Assembly: GCA_030248225.1 (NCBI GenBank)
Contig: JASANE010018349.1
Span: forward strand, 1 to 64,000
DNA: 64,000 bases
DNA from: Trileptium ribeirensis
Taxonomy: Eukaryota; Nematoda; Enoplea; Enoplida; Thoracostomopsidae
Direction of reading: 5' to 3'
Part shown: in pieces, positions 50,201 to 61,440 of the stretch
Layout: each line of letters begins with the position of its first letter
How positions within the stretch are numbered: the stretch's first letter is position 1
Notes under the pieces: generated by a model
Databases searched by the model: none
Told to the model about the DNA's origin: nothing
The model's input: only the letters and a program-made list of their open reading frames with translations
Program-made: the position numbers and the translations under genes

Positions 50201-53200
50201 AGCATATTTCGAAGTCAAAATCCAGCAAGAAGGTTAGCAAATAACTGTCTAGAAGCTATTACTGTCAAAATATAAACTTCGTGTATCTCTGATTTATATA
50301 TTGCATACCTTTATGGGCAGGAATTAACGCAAATTTTTCGGGAATCGTTCGCGAACAGTTTACGAAAACTCGCAGATAGCAATTGAACAGCTTATAATTT
50401 TTCACGAATCACTCGTAGTGGTTTATTTCAGACGTAACTGTATATTACTTTGGCTGACGTTTTCGATGCGGATTTGTTACTTCCATGAGTGCTATTCCGT
50501 TATTCGTTGAAACACGTATAATTTGACATAAGCTAAAATGGTGTAAATGTGAAATCTGCTTTTATAATATTGTCTGTGTTCAGTCGCTTGGTTATAAGTA
50601 ACTTTCGGTGCTTTTAGAACGGTCTGTATATATTTTTGGTAGCTATAATATATACATATACCAGGGAATAACCGGAACCGAAATTTACCGGAACCGGAAC
50701 CCGGTCTTCGAAATTTATATATAGTAAAACAGATGATGGAAGAAATGAAGGTATAGTAGATTTAAAATGCATTAAAAATAACTTTTACATTAAACTTAAT
50801 GTATTGCGATGGTATTATTGCCTTTCTGAAACTTTAAAGAGACTGAGGAAGCTAATAATGTTTATTTATCGATCAAATATGTCGGTTTCTGGACATTCAG
50901 AGCAAAAAATGTCTTCCACTATACACCATTGCGTATACTGCGTCAAATCGAATGTGCTTACAAAGCTTGGAGCTTAGAATACACACTTTCGCCTTGTCTC
51001 CAGTCGCCTCCCTTTACTACACAAGCGTTTGTTGCATGTTCTTCTGTAGGAAACTTAAAATTATTGGTTTATATGATTCTAAGAGAAAATAATAGATAGA
51101 AGGTAATTTTCTGATAAGTGGTCAGAGACACTGTTTAGGCTAGTGTTGGACAAACAGTGCCCGTCAGTTAGATCATAATGATGATAACTTTCTAATCAGA
51201 ATGCTATAAATGAGACACACTGTGACGCTGCTCGCACAGTTTCACTAAATACAGTTCATTGCCAAGAAAGCAGTTTCTAGCTGCGTTGCAGATGACGTTA
51301 ATTTACTTCAATTTAGACTGATTTACCAAGTTTACAAGCGCACTGGCGGGTGCTAACGCAATTTATTTTAGCCAAGCATACCCTAAGTACTTCTGCGTAA
51401 GCCATACTCTGTTACCGAGTTGGACCGGTTTAATTCAAACCTATCCCACTGACTTCTGGATGTGTAAAATAGCTGCTACAAGCATCGACCTGGCTTTCAT
51501 TTAACAAACTCTTGCGGGTTATTATGAAAAATTCCTGCTCAAATTATGTGCCCTACTTACGTTTCACACGGCAAATTGGTTAACTAATCTTTTCTTTTGC
51601 TTGGTTGTATTGGAGCTTGATCATTGTATAATATATATTACATATGTTTGGATTACAGGATGAAGCAAAAAAACGTGGAAAACAAAATTTTTAAACCGGA
51701 ATTCCGGTTGCGGTATGGTTTTTGCCCTTTTCCGGAACAAGATTTTCGCCGGAACCGGAACCCGAATTCTGGTTACTCCCTGACATATACATTGGTATGG
51801 GCATTTGGAGTCCGACACGGCTGTACGATATGTCTTTAGAAGTTTCCAAGCACTATATGACCGACTGTCGCTTAACCTGATTTAGTTAAACAATTCATTC
51901 TGACGTCACTTTTATATTTGGGTATGCGTTGTTTTCTGGACCTTCAGATAATGCATAGGTTTTGTGACGCGAAGAATACAATGGTGGCGCTTCTTAGCTT
52001 CTGTCAGACGAGTACTTTGAGGTATAAGAGATTTTAGAAATTCTAGAGTGGTATATACGACGAATACAAATCTGTTATGGATCAGTAAGCATAATGATAA
52101 CCACAGAAGGTCCATGCTCGCGCCGTTTTACTTTCGCTTGCTAGATACTTGTAATGTTATTAAAATGATTTGGCCATTATTTCAGAGGCATTGGGTATAA
52201 AAATTTCTTGAAGATAATGAATCTGCGGTTTGGGTCTTACTTAAGCTCAACGTTTAAGTTCCGCTAAACAGCTCATTATTTGAGTTTGAGGACTGGTTTA
52301 TCAGGGGATGGGCCGCTGTTCAGAGATATTGTGACCTCAGTTATTTTTACCTTTCCAGGACCCTACAGGTAGTTTTCCATATAGCTGTAAATCTGATCGT
52401 TTTGAACATAATACATCATAAGCTGTAATAGTGGATCTAGGGAAAACGTGTTTTATTGAAGTACTAATATCGTACTGTTATACTTTGGTCTAATGTATAC
52501 TTATCGTGCTGTTATATTCTGCTCTAATGTTCGTAAATTTATTTTTATGTTTATACTTTGTATATATTTTTAGTTCTAGTTATATAGGCGCACTGAGCTG
52601 ATGTTCTCCAGTACATTATTTAGAAAACAAATTCAACATCATCACTTTACCCCTTTCAAAAGGTCACCCTCAAATCGATTTTCCCGGTAGTTCTCAAGCA
52701 GATTGGGATAAACGACCTTATGTACGACATGAAACTAATATTTCTCGTTGCAGATTTTTTAGTGTTCACGTTAAATCATCTCTGCAAAACAATGTTTGAA
52801 ATTAACAAGGGTGATGGGTTATACAGTAAATTTTCAATCATAATCAGGTATTGCAAAGCATCGCTTTCATACAAAAACGAGTGTAAATACAAGCAGAATA
52901 TTGCTTTAACGAGCATTTTACTAACGTTTTTGTGCTTTTATTTAAGTTTCTGTATAACCTGCATATACACCTGCTAAAACCATGTAGCGGCTTCCCAGAA
53001 CGATTCTCCGAAGTATTATTTTAAAAAATGGACAAAACGGAAATTGAATAATATCGCTATAAACTGCGAATAGTATGTAATACCAAACCTGCAGTCTTGC
53101 TATCGGTTAACCCGTTCTCCTGCAAGCAATGCTTTGCGTTTTTGAATAATTATATTGATTTCATGAGACATCTCCGAATTCAAATGTCCAGTATTAGCTG

Positions 53201-56200
53201 CCTTATGGTGTCACGAGAGGAGTTAATTTGCTGGTCTGGACACGGATTAAATTTCGCCCAGTTTTATTTGTGTAAAAATGTTCACGTCTGTGTCAGATTG
53301 CAAATTTTTTCAGCCATTACATGCATATTTATGGCATAACGCGTAGCCAAAGTATAAGAAAATGCGGATTTTGTAAGCTTTTGTACCGTTGTGTAACATA
53401 ATAAATACATAAGCTACAGGAGAGACATGAATTTATGAGCCATTACATGCATATTTATGGCATAACGCGTAGCCAAAGTATAAGAAAATGCGGATTTTGT
53501 AAGCTTTTGTACCGTTGTGTAACATAATAAATACATAAGCTACAGGAGAGACATGAATTTATTAAATAGTGTTACAGCCTTACAATTTTGTTGTAATATC
53601 TTTCAGTATGAACATAGAAACGCCAGTTAAATCTCACATGCCATGGATCCTCCATCTAGGAATTTTGTTTATCCGATGTATCGCTTACGAACTTATGTGC
53701 TTGCCTGCACCGATCGAAATTTGTTTTGACCAATATTTTCAACGTACGTACCTATTATTATGGTAGTTATATAAACTTTGTTGAAATACTTTGTTTTCGA
53801 CGGGACCACACAGTGAAATAGTTAAAGTTGTCTCAATTGTCAATGTATTAAATTATTTGTGAGGTATAGCACCTAATGATCGTGGTAATGCGTTTCTCCA
53901 TTTTTATTGGCTGTGCAGTTTATAACGGGGTAACTAACATTGTTCTTTATATTGAAGGCATGTGGGGAATCGGGCTTGCTACTCGTGATGTGGACTTGAA
54001 TACTGTACCGTTAGGTACCGACTGCAATGCCGTGGTACTCCGAGAAGATGGCAATGTGTACTACGACAACTCGATAGTTGGAACGCTGACGGAACGGCCA
54101 GAAGAAGGCGACATTTTGGTAAGTATTGTCGCCTTTTAAATTCAAAAATTATATACTTCTCGAATGCTGGCAAACTTGTAGCGATACGTTCAGGTACCAG
54201 AGAACTAAAATTTGTAACGAAATGACATATCGGAAATGCTAAATTTTTTGTTCGAATTTGAGACGAAATTTCGGTGAGGGGCAGAGCAAAAGTTGGATAT
54301 GCAGGACAAATGCTGGGTGAGCAAACAGAACGAAAGATTTGGGCGGGATCTATTTTGGGTACGTAGTTCCCTCAATTTGAATGGCATCGAGAAAAATATC
54401 CCCATGTTGTAAAAACAGTAGAACGTAAATGTTCCAATATCATTTCCGAATCCTCGATTGCATGCTAAAGGATGGTTGTTGTGGAACAACTTTGAGATCT
54501 CTACTGATGTACTTGACTGTAATTGTGTAGTTTGGAAATAAACTTTATAATAAAGTACGGATCAACTTTATGGGCAATAGACAGCAAATTATTACAGATC
54601 CTTGTATAGCTGGGGCGCAGCAACAGGGGCCAACTTTTTAACCAGAGAGGCCACCATAAGACGGCCACTTATGTATTCTGTTGCCGATCCAACTTTGCGC
54701 AGCGAACTCTGTCCATGCTATATTTCGTCATTTCTCGTGTCAATCAGAATTTTATAACAAATCGGTTATACTGACAAAATGTTTCAGCCTATGCTTGTTA
54801 CACGAAGTTTTGCTTGTGCACACCGCTGTCCTGGTAAAAATATAACGTTGGAGAACGATATATCAATGCCCTGGTGAAGAACATGTTATTGTATTAATTT
54901 CGTGACACCATTTGTTAGTTCTCATTGCATATAATAATTGTGAGTTTCAAGTTTTGTGATATGAGTTAGCGTAAAACACATATTTTGCCATGGATGTTAA
55001 AAATTCCATAGGATTTGTTGCGTGTACAATTCGTCAAATGAACCATTCATTTTTGTCACTGCCGTCAAGCTATGACATGTTCTTGAAATTTTATTATGCA
55101 CCATTCGAACTGCATTGACAAGCTTAAGGCGTTATTGTCATTTATGTGAATTCCTAAGCTTAAGTCGCTAACCCAAGAATCGATTACGTTGATTTTGCAA
55201 CTATTCTACTCAATCTGTCAATGTGGTTTGAATTGAATATTAAATAATAGATTTATTGAGAAAATTGTTTTCGAACATTTTGGGTAACACAGAGGACCCA
55301 AAAAAATTGGAAAAATATCATAAAAACGACCGAAATGGAAGTTTCCTCAACCACTTCGTCCAACTAAGTCTAAATGTACTAAAATTACTGGCTTTTCTTC
55401 AAAATATTCCAATTTCGGCCAGAGGGGCTAGCAGGGAAGAAATATTTCGTCAGATATACAGAAATGGATTTTTCCTGGAAACTGCCCAACTCCAAAATAG
55501 TCAGTTATTAAAGATACAGCGACACTTTTGCTCTTAAATATGGCCGAAGCAGAAATTTTTTGAAAGCCTCGTTTAGATAGGTCAATTGTTACCAAAATTA
55601 TCGCAGTATCTTTAAAATTGATTTAATTTGGGGCCATCGGATTCCATAAATACTCCAAGGTGTATGTTTCTAAACTACAGTCGCGCCCAAAAATAAGTGC
55701 AATCGAAATTTCGTTTCATCGAAAATAATTGAAATATTTCAAGTTTAAAACATCTTACTGTGCCAAAGTCGAAATCGGTCGAAATTTTGTTTAATCAAAA
55801 TTGATCGATCATTTTGCTCTTAATTCTGGCCGTGCCTGTAGCTGTACACTGTATATATATAGCAGTACTCTGAACTGCTGTAACAGTACTCGCCACAAGG
55901 GACCGCTGATTGCTCGTGATAAAATAAAGTTTTATTTTGAAATTTTATAGTTCTTTGTTCTCTCGCTGCTGACTCACTCGTAAGGGTACTGTCAATTATT
56001 GTGGTGAGTACTGTATCTACAACATAAGATATAGCGGGCTAAATTAGTAGTAGCGTTGACTTCACTAAACGAGATGAACATAATATACGATCCTGTGTTT
56101 TTTGTAAAAATATTTTGAATTCCATGGTAACCAGGCATCAAAGTGGCAAACGGCTTGAAATACTCGCCTGAAATACCTCGCGGTGCGAACGAACTAATGT

Positions 56201-58980
56201 CGAATGAATTTCGGATAAATTTCTACTGAAATTTGAACTTCGAAGAAAATTTGGATCGAACCTGATTCTTACATGTCGCCGGACTTTTTGGGCATGTTTA
56301 TTTTCGAGGGAAAACCAAAATTTAGGGAAAATTTTTCTGCTATAGTTCATATTTCCAAGTCATTCTTTAAAATGGTGTTCTAGACAAGAAGTAAAGTGCT
56401 ATTAATTTTTAGATAATATAAATATAATGCCTTAATAATAACAATAGAAACCTTTTTTATTTGAAATGCTATTTACTCCTTTAATAAAAATCAATCTTTT
56501 AGGCTCTATATTTTCACGGAATGTAAGTGGACTTTCTTCCTTTGCGGTTGAATTTAGGTGTATTAACTCGTCTTTTATTTAAAATTTGCTTATGCATTCA
56601 TTCTATCATTAAATTTTGTAACCGGTACACCGGAAGTCAGTAAGCCGTTCCCTAAGTTTAGAGCTCGCAATGATGTCAGTAAGCCATTGCCTAAGTTTAG
56701 AGCTCGCAATGATGGCCTTAACGCATGATGCAAATTACACAAATTTTCCGCATATCGATATGCTATTTGCTAAAAAACTTCTTTGTTGTTATCTGGCTAA
56801 TCCAAAGTGGGGGCGGGGGCCCCCGGCATTTCGGCTGCCCCCGGCAAAGCTGAGGTACAGCCCGGCTCGTACCCTCCGGCAAAAATTCGGGTACCTCCCG
56901 GCTCAAGGCCCCTGTTGAGAAAAGTGAACATCTAAACGCGACTAAATCCGGCAAAAAATTGTCCCCCCCGGCAAAATCCGGCACCCCCGGCTATAACTTC
57001 CGAGGTTTGGACTAGCCAGGTTATTGTAATAAATAATTGATTTAGTGTAATGCGAGGGTTTTGGGTATGTGGGATACTAGCATGCGGGAGAATTTAACGA
57101 TGATGGCGGTTTTGAAAAGTGGGAGTTACCGCAGTCGTCGAAGGAACTTCATTGTTTCTGGCAATGGCTGTACACAGAAACATAATCAAACGGAACTAAA
57201 TTGGACTGTACGTGGTCGATGACGAACGTAATTTCATTGGGACGTCGAATCTAGTCGACGAATAGAGAAGCGGTTTAGCCTAAGTTTGGGCGAAATTTAT
57301 CTCTGGATGTGAGACGCAGTGTCAGCTTAACGCGAACTTAGTAGCGCAGTTTCGCCAGGACTCGAACGAATACGTCAGTTTTTGCGTATATTCGCTTGCC
57401 TTATTCACTTCTTATCTTTTTACCAGTGGCTTATGTCTATAATTTATTTGTAGGGGCTTTCTTATGATCACGAATTTATCAATTTCTATGTCGACGGTGA
57501 ATTCACAGATTGCTCAGTAGCTGCTCCACGTGCGAAAGCTTTTTATCCAATGGTTTACGGTTAGCTATAATTTCGTATTATATATACTTTCGCTGTTACT
57601 TTTACTACAAATGTTTCACTCTCATACTTTGTCAGTCGCAAGATTCTGCGTAATATTTAGTAATTGCAGTTTTCTTTGAGACTTTTAATTATTTAGATCA
57701 AATTATATTATATTGTCCCTTGTTCTACCACTACAACCGCACATATTTCTTGTGGCTTTAAATATGTTCGGCAACACTTATTCATTCATTGTTTACACAG
57801 TATTAAAATTGGCTTTATATATGGCAACAGTGATTCGAACTGCACTCGCGACCTTGGCTATTCATATGTCACACTGAAATTAGATCATATACAAGCTGAA
57901 TGTGGTATTGGAAGACTATGTGTAACTAAGATATAGCTGCGAAATACTATACTTCTGGTAACCTGCTGTATCTTTTGGCTACAATTATTGGTGTCCGTTT
58001 TATCCACATGAGGTACAGTGCACGTAATACATGTATATTAACAGATTTACTTATGAAAATATTCGTATTGCATTTGCAATAGTATCTTTATGGCTAGCGT
58101 AGTCGAAATTAGAGTTTCATTTGCTTTTTACTTCCCATATTAGTATGGTCAGTACATCACAGTCCAATTCAGCACATTACAATCCCGTCGCACAACTTCC
58201 TTGTGTTGCGGCTGCAATGTTTTTCAATAGCAAAACAGTAAGTAAATATCCAGAAAGAATTTTTTTACCAACAGGTAAACAGTCTTCTTTGCACTAATGT
58301 TACAAAGCTGAAAGTCGTGACTATTGAGGGACAATAAATCATATTTATCCCAGCTTCTCCGTTTCTTACGCTATGGCAATACCATATTTCACGCAATGTG
58401 TTTACACAGCTAAAATCAGATATTTCGCAAAATTAGCATCTGTTCAATTGCTATTAACGATTTTTTCGCGAACCATTTGCTTATATTTCGGTCCGTAATT
58501 GTTCATTGGACGTGGGAACCGTTTTGAATACTGACGGCTCTGGTCCACGCACAGCGCATGAATACATGAAATACTAAAGTTTAATTTTTCATTCTATTTT
58601 CTACTATTATTAGTATCCTGATTTATCTACACGTTGCAGATCAAGATTAATGCAGAATTAACAAAATAAAATTATGAGAATGACTGAAAGGGTTGACGTT
58701 GATCAAGCAAAAATTTTGCAATAGAAATTGCTGCATCAACTTTTTATTTTAATGTTTAGGTTATTATCTACAGTCACGCTCATAATAAAAAGCAAATTTT
58801 CTCGAATTCTCGAAAAGTTCGCGAAAAATTAATATTTATAATGTGAATTTATAATCATTGACTATGTATATTTATGTTCTAGTTGACAACTCCTCAATAT
58901 TGGATATGTTCTTTTCACACTTTCAAAATCCCGTTCCAGTTGGTTTCCACGCAATTATGATGGAGCAAACTATTTTATAG
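47107..58980 (+). CDS. SPRYD7: SPRY domain-containing protein 7 (SPRYD7), complete five-exon gene
   Basis: The CDS joins 47107-47233, 50116-50232, 53958-54118, 57454-57559 and 58883-58980: 609 nt, 202 residues plus TAG. Vertebrate SPRYD7 is about 196. All junctions are GT-AG and phases agree (1,1,0,1). It aligns with SPRYD7 end to end by eye: Cys-rich start (C6, C9, C18), LDTEFMG (37-43), NVVIIKNGQRICGSG (45-59), AYFEVKI, WGIGLAT (84-90), EEGDIL then GLSYDH across junction 3, YPMVYVDNS across junction 4, and a C-terminus with PVPVGF and EQTIL. The family is a single small SPRY beta-sandwich, presumed to bind protein partners; its biochemical role is poorly known. The start was chosen because MEGVSCFRCL parallels the vertebrate Cys-rich N-terminus. 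Introns are 2.9, 3.7, 3.3 and 1.3 kb and hold MITEs, a hAT-like element and tandem duplications. No frameshift or stop is seen, so the gene looks intact. Identity is very likely; the exact transcription start is not visible. Confidence 0.95.
47971..48167. mobile_element. Harbinger-like MITE, family CTGGCTAGTCC, SPRYD7 intron 1
   Basis: 197 bp. Ends CCTAGCTAGTCCAAAG and TTTGAACTAGCCAGG, flanked by TTA on both sides. The interior is C/G-run rich with CCGGC(A/T) repeats. Confidence 0.8.
48315..49250. repeat. repeat block in SPRYD7 intron 1 with GAAACGGAGCGAG inverted ends
   Basis: GTGTGAAACGGAGCGAGTG at about 48,332 and its inverse CGCTCGCTCCGTTTCAAC at about 49,226 bound a block with two diverged direct copies. 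These are marked by GG(T/A)CTCTAGGTA near 48,500 and 48,837 and by TTGATGACCT near 48,559 and 48,869. Same general layout as 31,320-32,115. Confidence 0.55.
50116..50232 (+). CDS. SPRYD7: SPRYD7 exon 2
   Basis: Acceptor TTTGTAG, donor GAAG/GTTAGC. Codes residues 44-81, including NVVIIKNGQRICGSG and LSQNKAYFEVKI. These match the first SPRY strands (vertebrate DVVIVKNGRRICGTG and QNKSYFEFKI). The phase joins exon 1 through a split Gly codon. Confidence 0.95.
50340..50435 (+). repeat. interspersed repeat with TTCGCGAA core, copy 2
   Basis: GTTCGCGAACAGTTTACGAA, then AGATAGCAATTGAACAGCTT, then TTTATTTCAGACG. About 110 bp after SPRYD7 exon 2. Confidence 0.65.
50662..51782. mobile_element. non-autonomous hAT-like element in SPRYD7 intron 2
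   Basis: 1,121 bp. Ends CAGGGAATAACCGGAACC and CTGGTTACTCCCTG, with a perfect 8-bp duplication ACATATAC (50,654-50,661 and 51,783-51,790). CCGGAACCGG-type motifs lie close to both ends, as in subterminal transposase-binding regions (inference). No transposase frame remains. Confidence 0.92.
53312..53563 (+). repeat. perfect 126-bp tandem duplication in SPRYD7 intron 2
   Basis: AGCCATTACATGCATATTTA begins both copies (53,312 and 53,438). I see no difference between the copies, so the duplication is recent. It lies about 400 bp before exon 3. Confidence 0.95.
53958..54118 (+). CDS. SPRYD7: SPRYD7 exon 3
   Basis: Acceptor ATTGAAG, donor TTTTG/GTAAGT. Codes residues 83-135, including the SPRY hallmark MWGIGLATRDVDLNTVPLG, then VVLREDGNVYYDN and PEEGDIL. 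This is the most conserved exon of the gene. The open frame reads past the donor into intron 3 for a few codons, which are not part of the protein. Confidence 0.96.
56636..56713 (+). repeat. 39-bp tandem duplication in SPRYD7 intron 3
   Basis: GTCAGTAAGCC(G/A)TT(C/G)CC begins both copies (56,636 and 56,675). Two substitutions between copies. Confidence 0.9.
56792..57020. mobile_element. Harbinger-like MITE, family CTGGCTAGTCC, SPRYD7 intron 3
   Basis: 229 bp. Ends TCTGGCTAATCCAAAG and TTTGGACTAGCCAGG, flanked by TTA on both sides. Shares CCGGCAAAAA and CCCGGCTATAA blocks with the 47,971 copy in the same orientation. Confidence 0.82.
57454..57559 (+). CDS. SPRYD7: SPRYD7 exon 4
   Basis: Acceptor ATTTGTAG, donor TACG/GTTAGC. 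Codes residues 136-170, with GLSYDHEFINFYVDGEF and YPMVY. These match the late SPRY strands GITYDHVELNVYLNGK and YPVVY of the vertebrate protein. Confidence 0.94.
58424..58496 (+). repeat. interspersed repeat with TTCGCGAA core, copy 3
   Basis: TTTCGCAAAATTAGC, then CTGTTCAATTGCTATTAACG, then TTTCGCGAACCATTTGC and ATATTTCGGTCCG. In SPRYD7 intron 4, about 390 bp before the last exon. Confidence 0.65.
58883..58980 (+). CDS. SPRYD7: SPRYD7 exon 5 (terminal)
   Basis: Acceptor ATGTTCTAG. The first two bases complete a Val codon with exon 4. Codes VDNSSILDMFFSHF, then PVPVGF and a C-terminal EQTIL before TAG at 58978-58980. The vertebrate counterpart is VDDSAILDCQFSEF, PPPGF and EQQIF. This closes the fold and shows the gene is complete. 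Confidence 0.94.
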
Positions 58981-59263
58981 AATTGATTTGTTGCATTTGA
59001 TTTATTCATGACTTTGCGTGGATTCGTGGATAAAGAGATTATATTCCGAACGACTTGTGTCGCGGAGAATGTAGAAAGCGATTCATTATCAAGTCTGCAA
59101 GTACTGCGGTCGATGATTAAAAATACGTCTAGTTTTGCAACGAAGATTGTATGCACACTAAATCCTGTATAGTACTGTAAAATGGCTATTGTTATTGCGA
59201 AATATACAGTATACCATAATTATGACAAACGTAACTGACTACTTGTGAGTTTTAGAACTGAAA

Positions 59264-59269
59264 AATAAA
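59264..59269 (+). terminator. candidate poly(A) signal of SPRYD7
   Basis: AATAAA, 284 bp after the SPRYD7 stop codon. It is the first such hexamer I noticed downstream on the plus strand. A cleavage site is not visible in sequence, and AATAAA is frequent by chance in AT-rich DNA. Confidence 0.4.
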
Positions 59270-60654
59270 TAGGATAAGGTCCATATTATAAAGTTATAGA
59301 CAACTGTATAATTTCTGCGGGAGGAGGGGCAGGATACGTATCGGTATGTGGCTAGACTAGGTAACCATTTCGAGGTTCCACATTGACGTTCTTTGCACTT
59401 CAAGTCTCTCAGGGCGTTTAGTAAAATGTACGAGCATACACCAATCCAGTGTAGAGATGAGACCAGGCGGAACCACAAAGAAATTTCGATCGATTATTTT
59501 GCACTTATTTCTGACCATGACTGTAGCTAAGTAGCTTCAGTATCGGTGTGTGATGCAGTAAATTAGTTGCTGTGCTACGACTGTTTGGCTAGTGCCACTA
59601 AGTTTGCTTTAGAATGATTAATATACTGGTGCTCCATTGAAAACTAAATTTGTATGGATAGAATGCCGGTGCTACATAACAAGTGACGTCTTTAAAAGCC
59701 AGTTATTGTTTGTATTCTGTATGGGTTGGCATTCTTTTACTTAACATATCTAGAGAAAAACATGTTGCTTCGATTATAGTTTAGTATCTAGTATCGAGGC
59801 ACTAAGCCAAAGCTGAGATCTTTATATAAGCTTAAAACAAAGTAGGGAGGCTGCCGCGCCCGAACCCTCGCACCATGCATTTATTTTTTAAAGATATGAA
59901 AATCCATAATTGTCTGCACAACATATCTTGCGTTATCGATCGTGTATGGCGTAACTGAAAATATAAACCATGCCAGTCGTACCCGTCGCCTCCCCTCCAG
60001 AAGACAAGTTCTTCGTCTTACTGGCATAACGTGGATAACTTTAAAAAGACGTGACGGGTTGGTATATTTATAAAGTACTTATTCCTAATCCTGCTTCTTG
60101 CCGAATAGGGTATCTTTATCCAGAAGCTGGTGGCTTTGGTGGTCTCCGCCAAAATATCACCTAGCCTGTGGCTAAAAATCAAAACTGAAGCGTGCGTTTG
60201 TCTGATATCCAAGAGTTGTATGGTAAAACTATGCTTTTGTCAGAAACTGATAGCAACTTACGAACTTAGAGTGCTTGCACCAGAGAAAGTGAGACATCAG
60301 CTACTTTAAAATTGTAGTATTAGCAACGAATGAATAATCCACAAATTTTTCCAAACAAATGATAAGTCACCCACATAGGCCGATTCAGTGAAATTGTGAA
60401 CTAAGCGAGGGGTCATTGTGTATCTGAGGCTACGACGGGCATGTGGTCATTATGCATTTGCGGCTACGACGAGTCGTTTAGCTCACTCAAAGTGACGTTG
60501 CCTATTAAAATCGAAAAACATAGTGCAAAGTTCGGCGACCGTGTAAAAACGCCATAACGACATCTTCGCGCTTCAAAAAAGCTGATTTTTTTGAGATTTA
60601 AAGGTTACTTCGACGATTAAGATGGTGATAACGATTATAAGTTACTGTACAGAG
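59270..60654. other. downstream of SPRYD7, nothing firm
   Basis: AT-rich DNA. A short tandem pair of GGCTACGACG-type units at 60,427-60,475. Frames up to 79 codons have no recognisable product. Confidence 0.4.
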
Positions 60655-60760
60655 CAGAGATGGAACTGGGTCAAATAGGTAACTATTTTGGCTGGGTTAC
60701 TGGGTCACCACCTCTGCGTGTCAATGGGTTGTCTGTTGTGACCCAGTTGCGACTATGCTA
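60655..60760. repeat. GGGTCA-rich repeat, first copy
   Basis: AGATGGAACTGGGTCAAAT to GTGACCCAGTTGCG, with several GGGTTACTGGGTCA motifs in between. Related to 61,810-61,940. The ends are inverted-repeat-like, but no target duplication was found. Confidence 0.6.
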
Positions 60761-60775
60761 CTAATGTAGGGCGCT

Positions 60776-60997
60776 TTAAGCAGTCTGCTGCAAGTCGCTT
60801 TCACTCATAACAATAGGTGCATTATTGAATTTTATATTTTTTAATATAATCTGCCTGTCATTGTCCAACACTTTCACTGTGAATTCATACAAGTGTTGTT
60901 TTTGTTTATGTTTGCACAACGGTGACTTGATGTGCTCTACCGCAAATATGTGGAGCTTGCCATAAAAGTGTAACCTTTCTTGTTTTCCTTTGGCCAC
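60776..60997 (-). CDS. orphan 73-codon reading frame
   Basis: Met-to-stop frame of 73 residues starting MAKGKQERLHFYGKLHIFAV, with YEFTVKVLDNDRQIILKNI in the middle and ending SESDLQQTA. Its alternating hydrophobic pattern and balanced composition look more protein-like than neighbouring frames, but I recognise no family. It sits between a GGGTCA-rich repeat (60,655-60,760) and a 60-bp minisatellite (61,018-61,440). It could be a terminal exon, a transposon remnant or chance. Confidence 0.25.
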   Translation of the reverse strand: MAKGKQERLHFYGKLHIFAVEHIKSPLCKHKQKQHLYEFTVKVLDNDRQIILKNIKFNNAPIVMSESDLQQTA

Positions 60998-61017
60998 TTT
61001 GCACTATGATATAACAT

Positions 61018-61440
61018 TACGCAGCCGTACGTAGTAGTTCCCTTGAGTGGGCTCAGTTACGATAGCGGACATAGCATTTACCACAGCCGTACGTACGTAG
61101 CAGATCCCTTGACTGTTCGCTGTTACGATGGCAGATGCATTGCGCAGCAGTACGTAGCAGTTCACATGTCTGGGCGCGCTTGTGATAACAAATGCATACA
61201 CAGCCGTACGTAACAGTTCCCTTGGCTGGGAGCAGCTACAATATAGCCGATATAGCGATTAATGCAGCCGTACGTAGCAGCTCGTTGACAAGGCGCAGTT
61301 ACGACAGCAGATGTGTTACGTATCCCTACATAGTACTTCCCTTAGCTGGGCTCAGTTCCGATAGGCGACATAGTATATAATGCAGCTGCACTTGGCTGGG
61401 CGCTATTACAGTAACCAACGTAACATTACGCAGCCGTAAA
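61018..61440 (+). repeat. 60-bp minisatellite with GTACGTA core
   Basis: About seven diverged units starting near 61,022, 61,084, 61,144, 61,201, 61,264, 61,321 and 61,382. Each contains GCAGCCGTACGTAGCAG, TTCCCTTG(G/A)CTGGG and CAGTTACGA-like segments. The small frames on both strands are by-products. Confidence 0.9.

Noticed and set aside
58160..58240. Exon-like segment ending in GTAAGT in SPRYD7 intron 4
   Set aside because: Its translation does not fit SPRYD7, and exon 4 joins exon 5 directly in correct phase.
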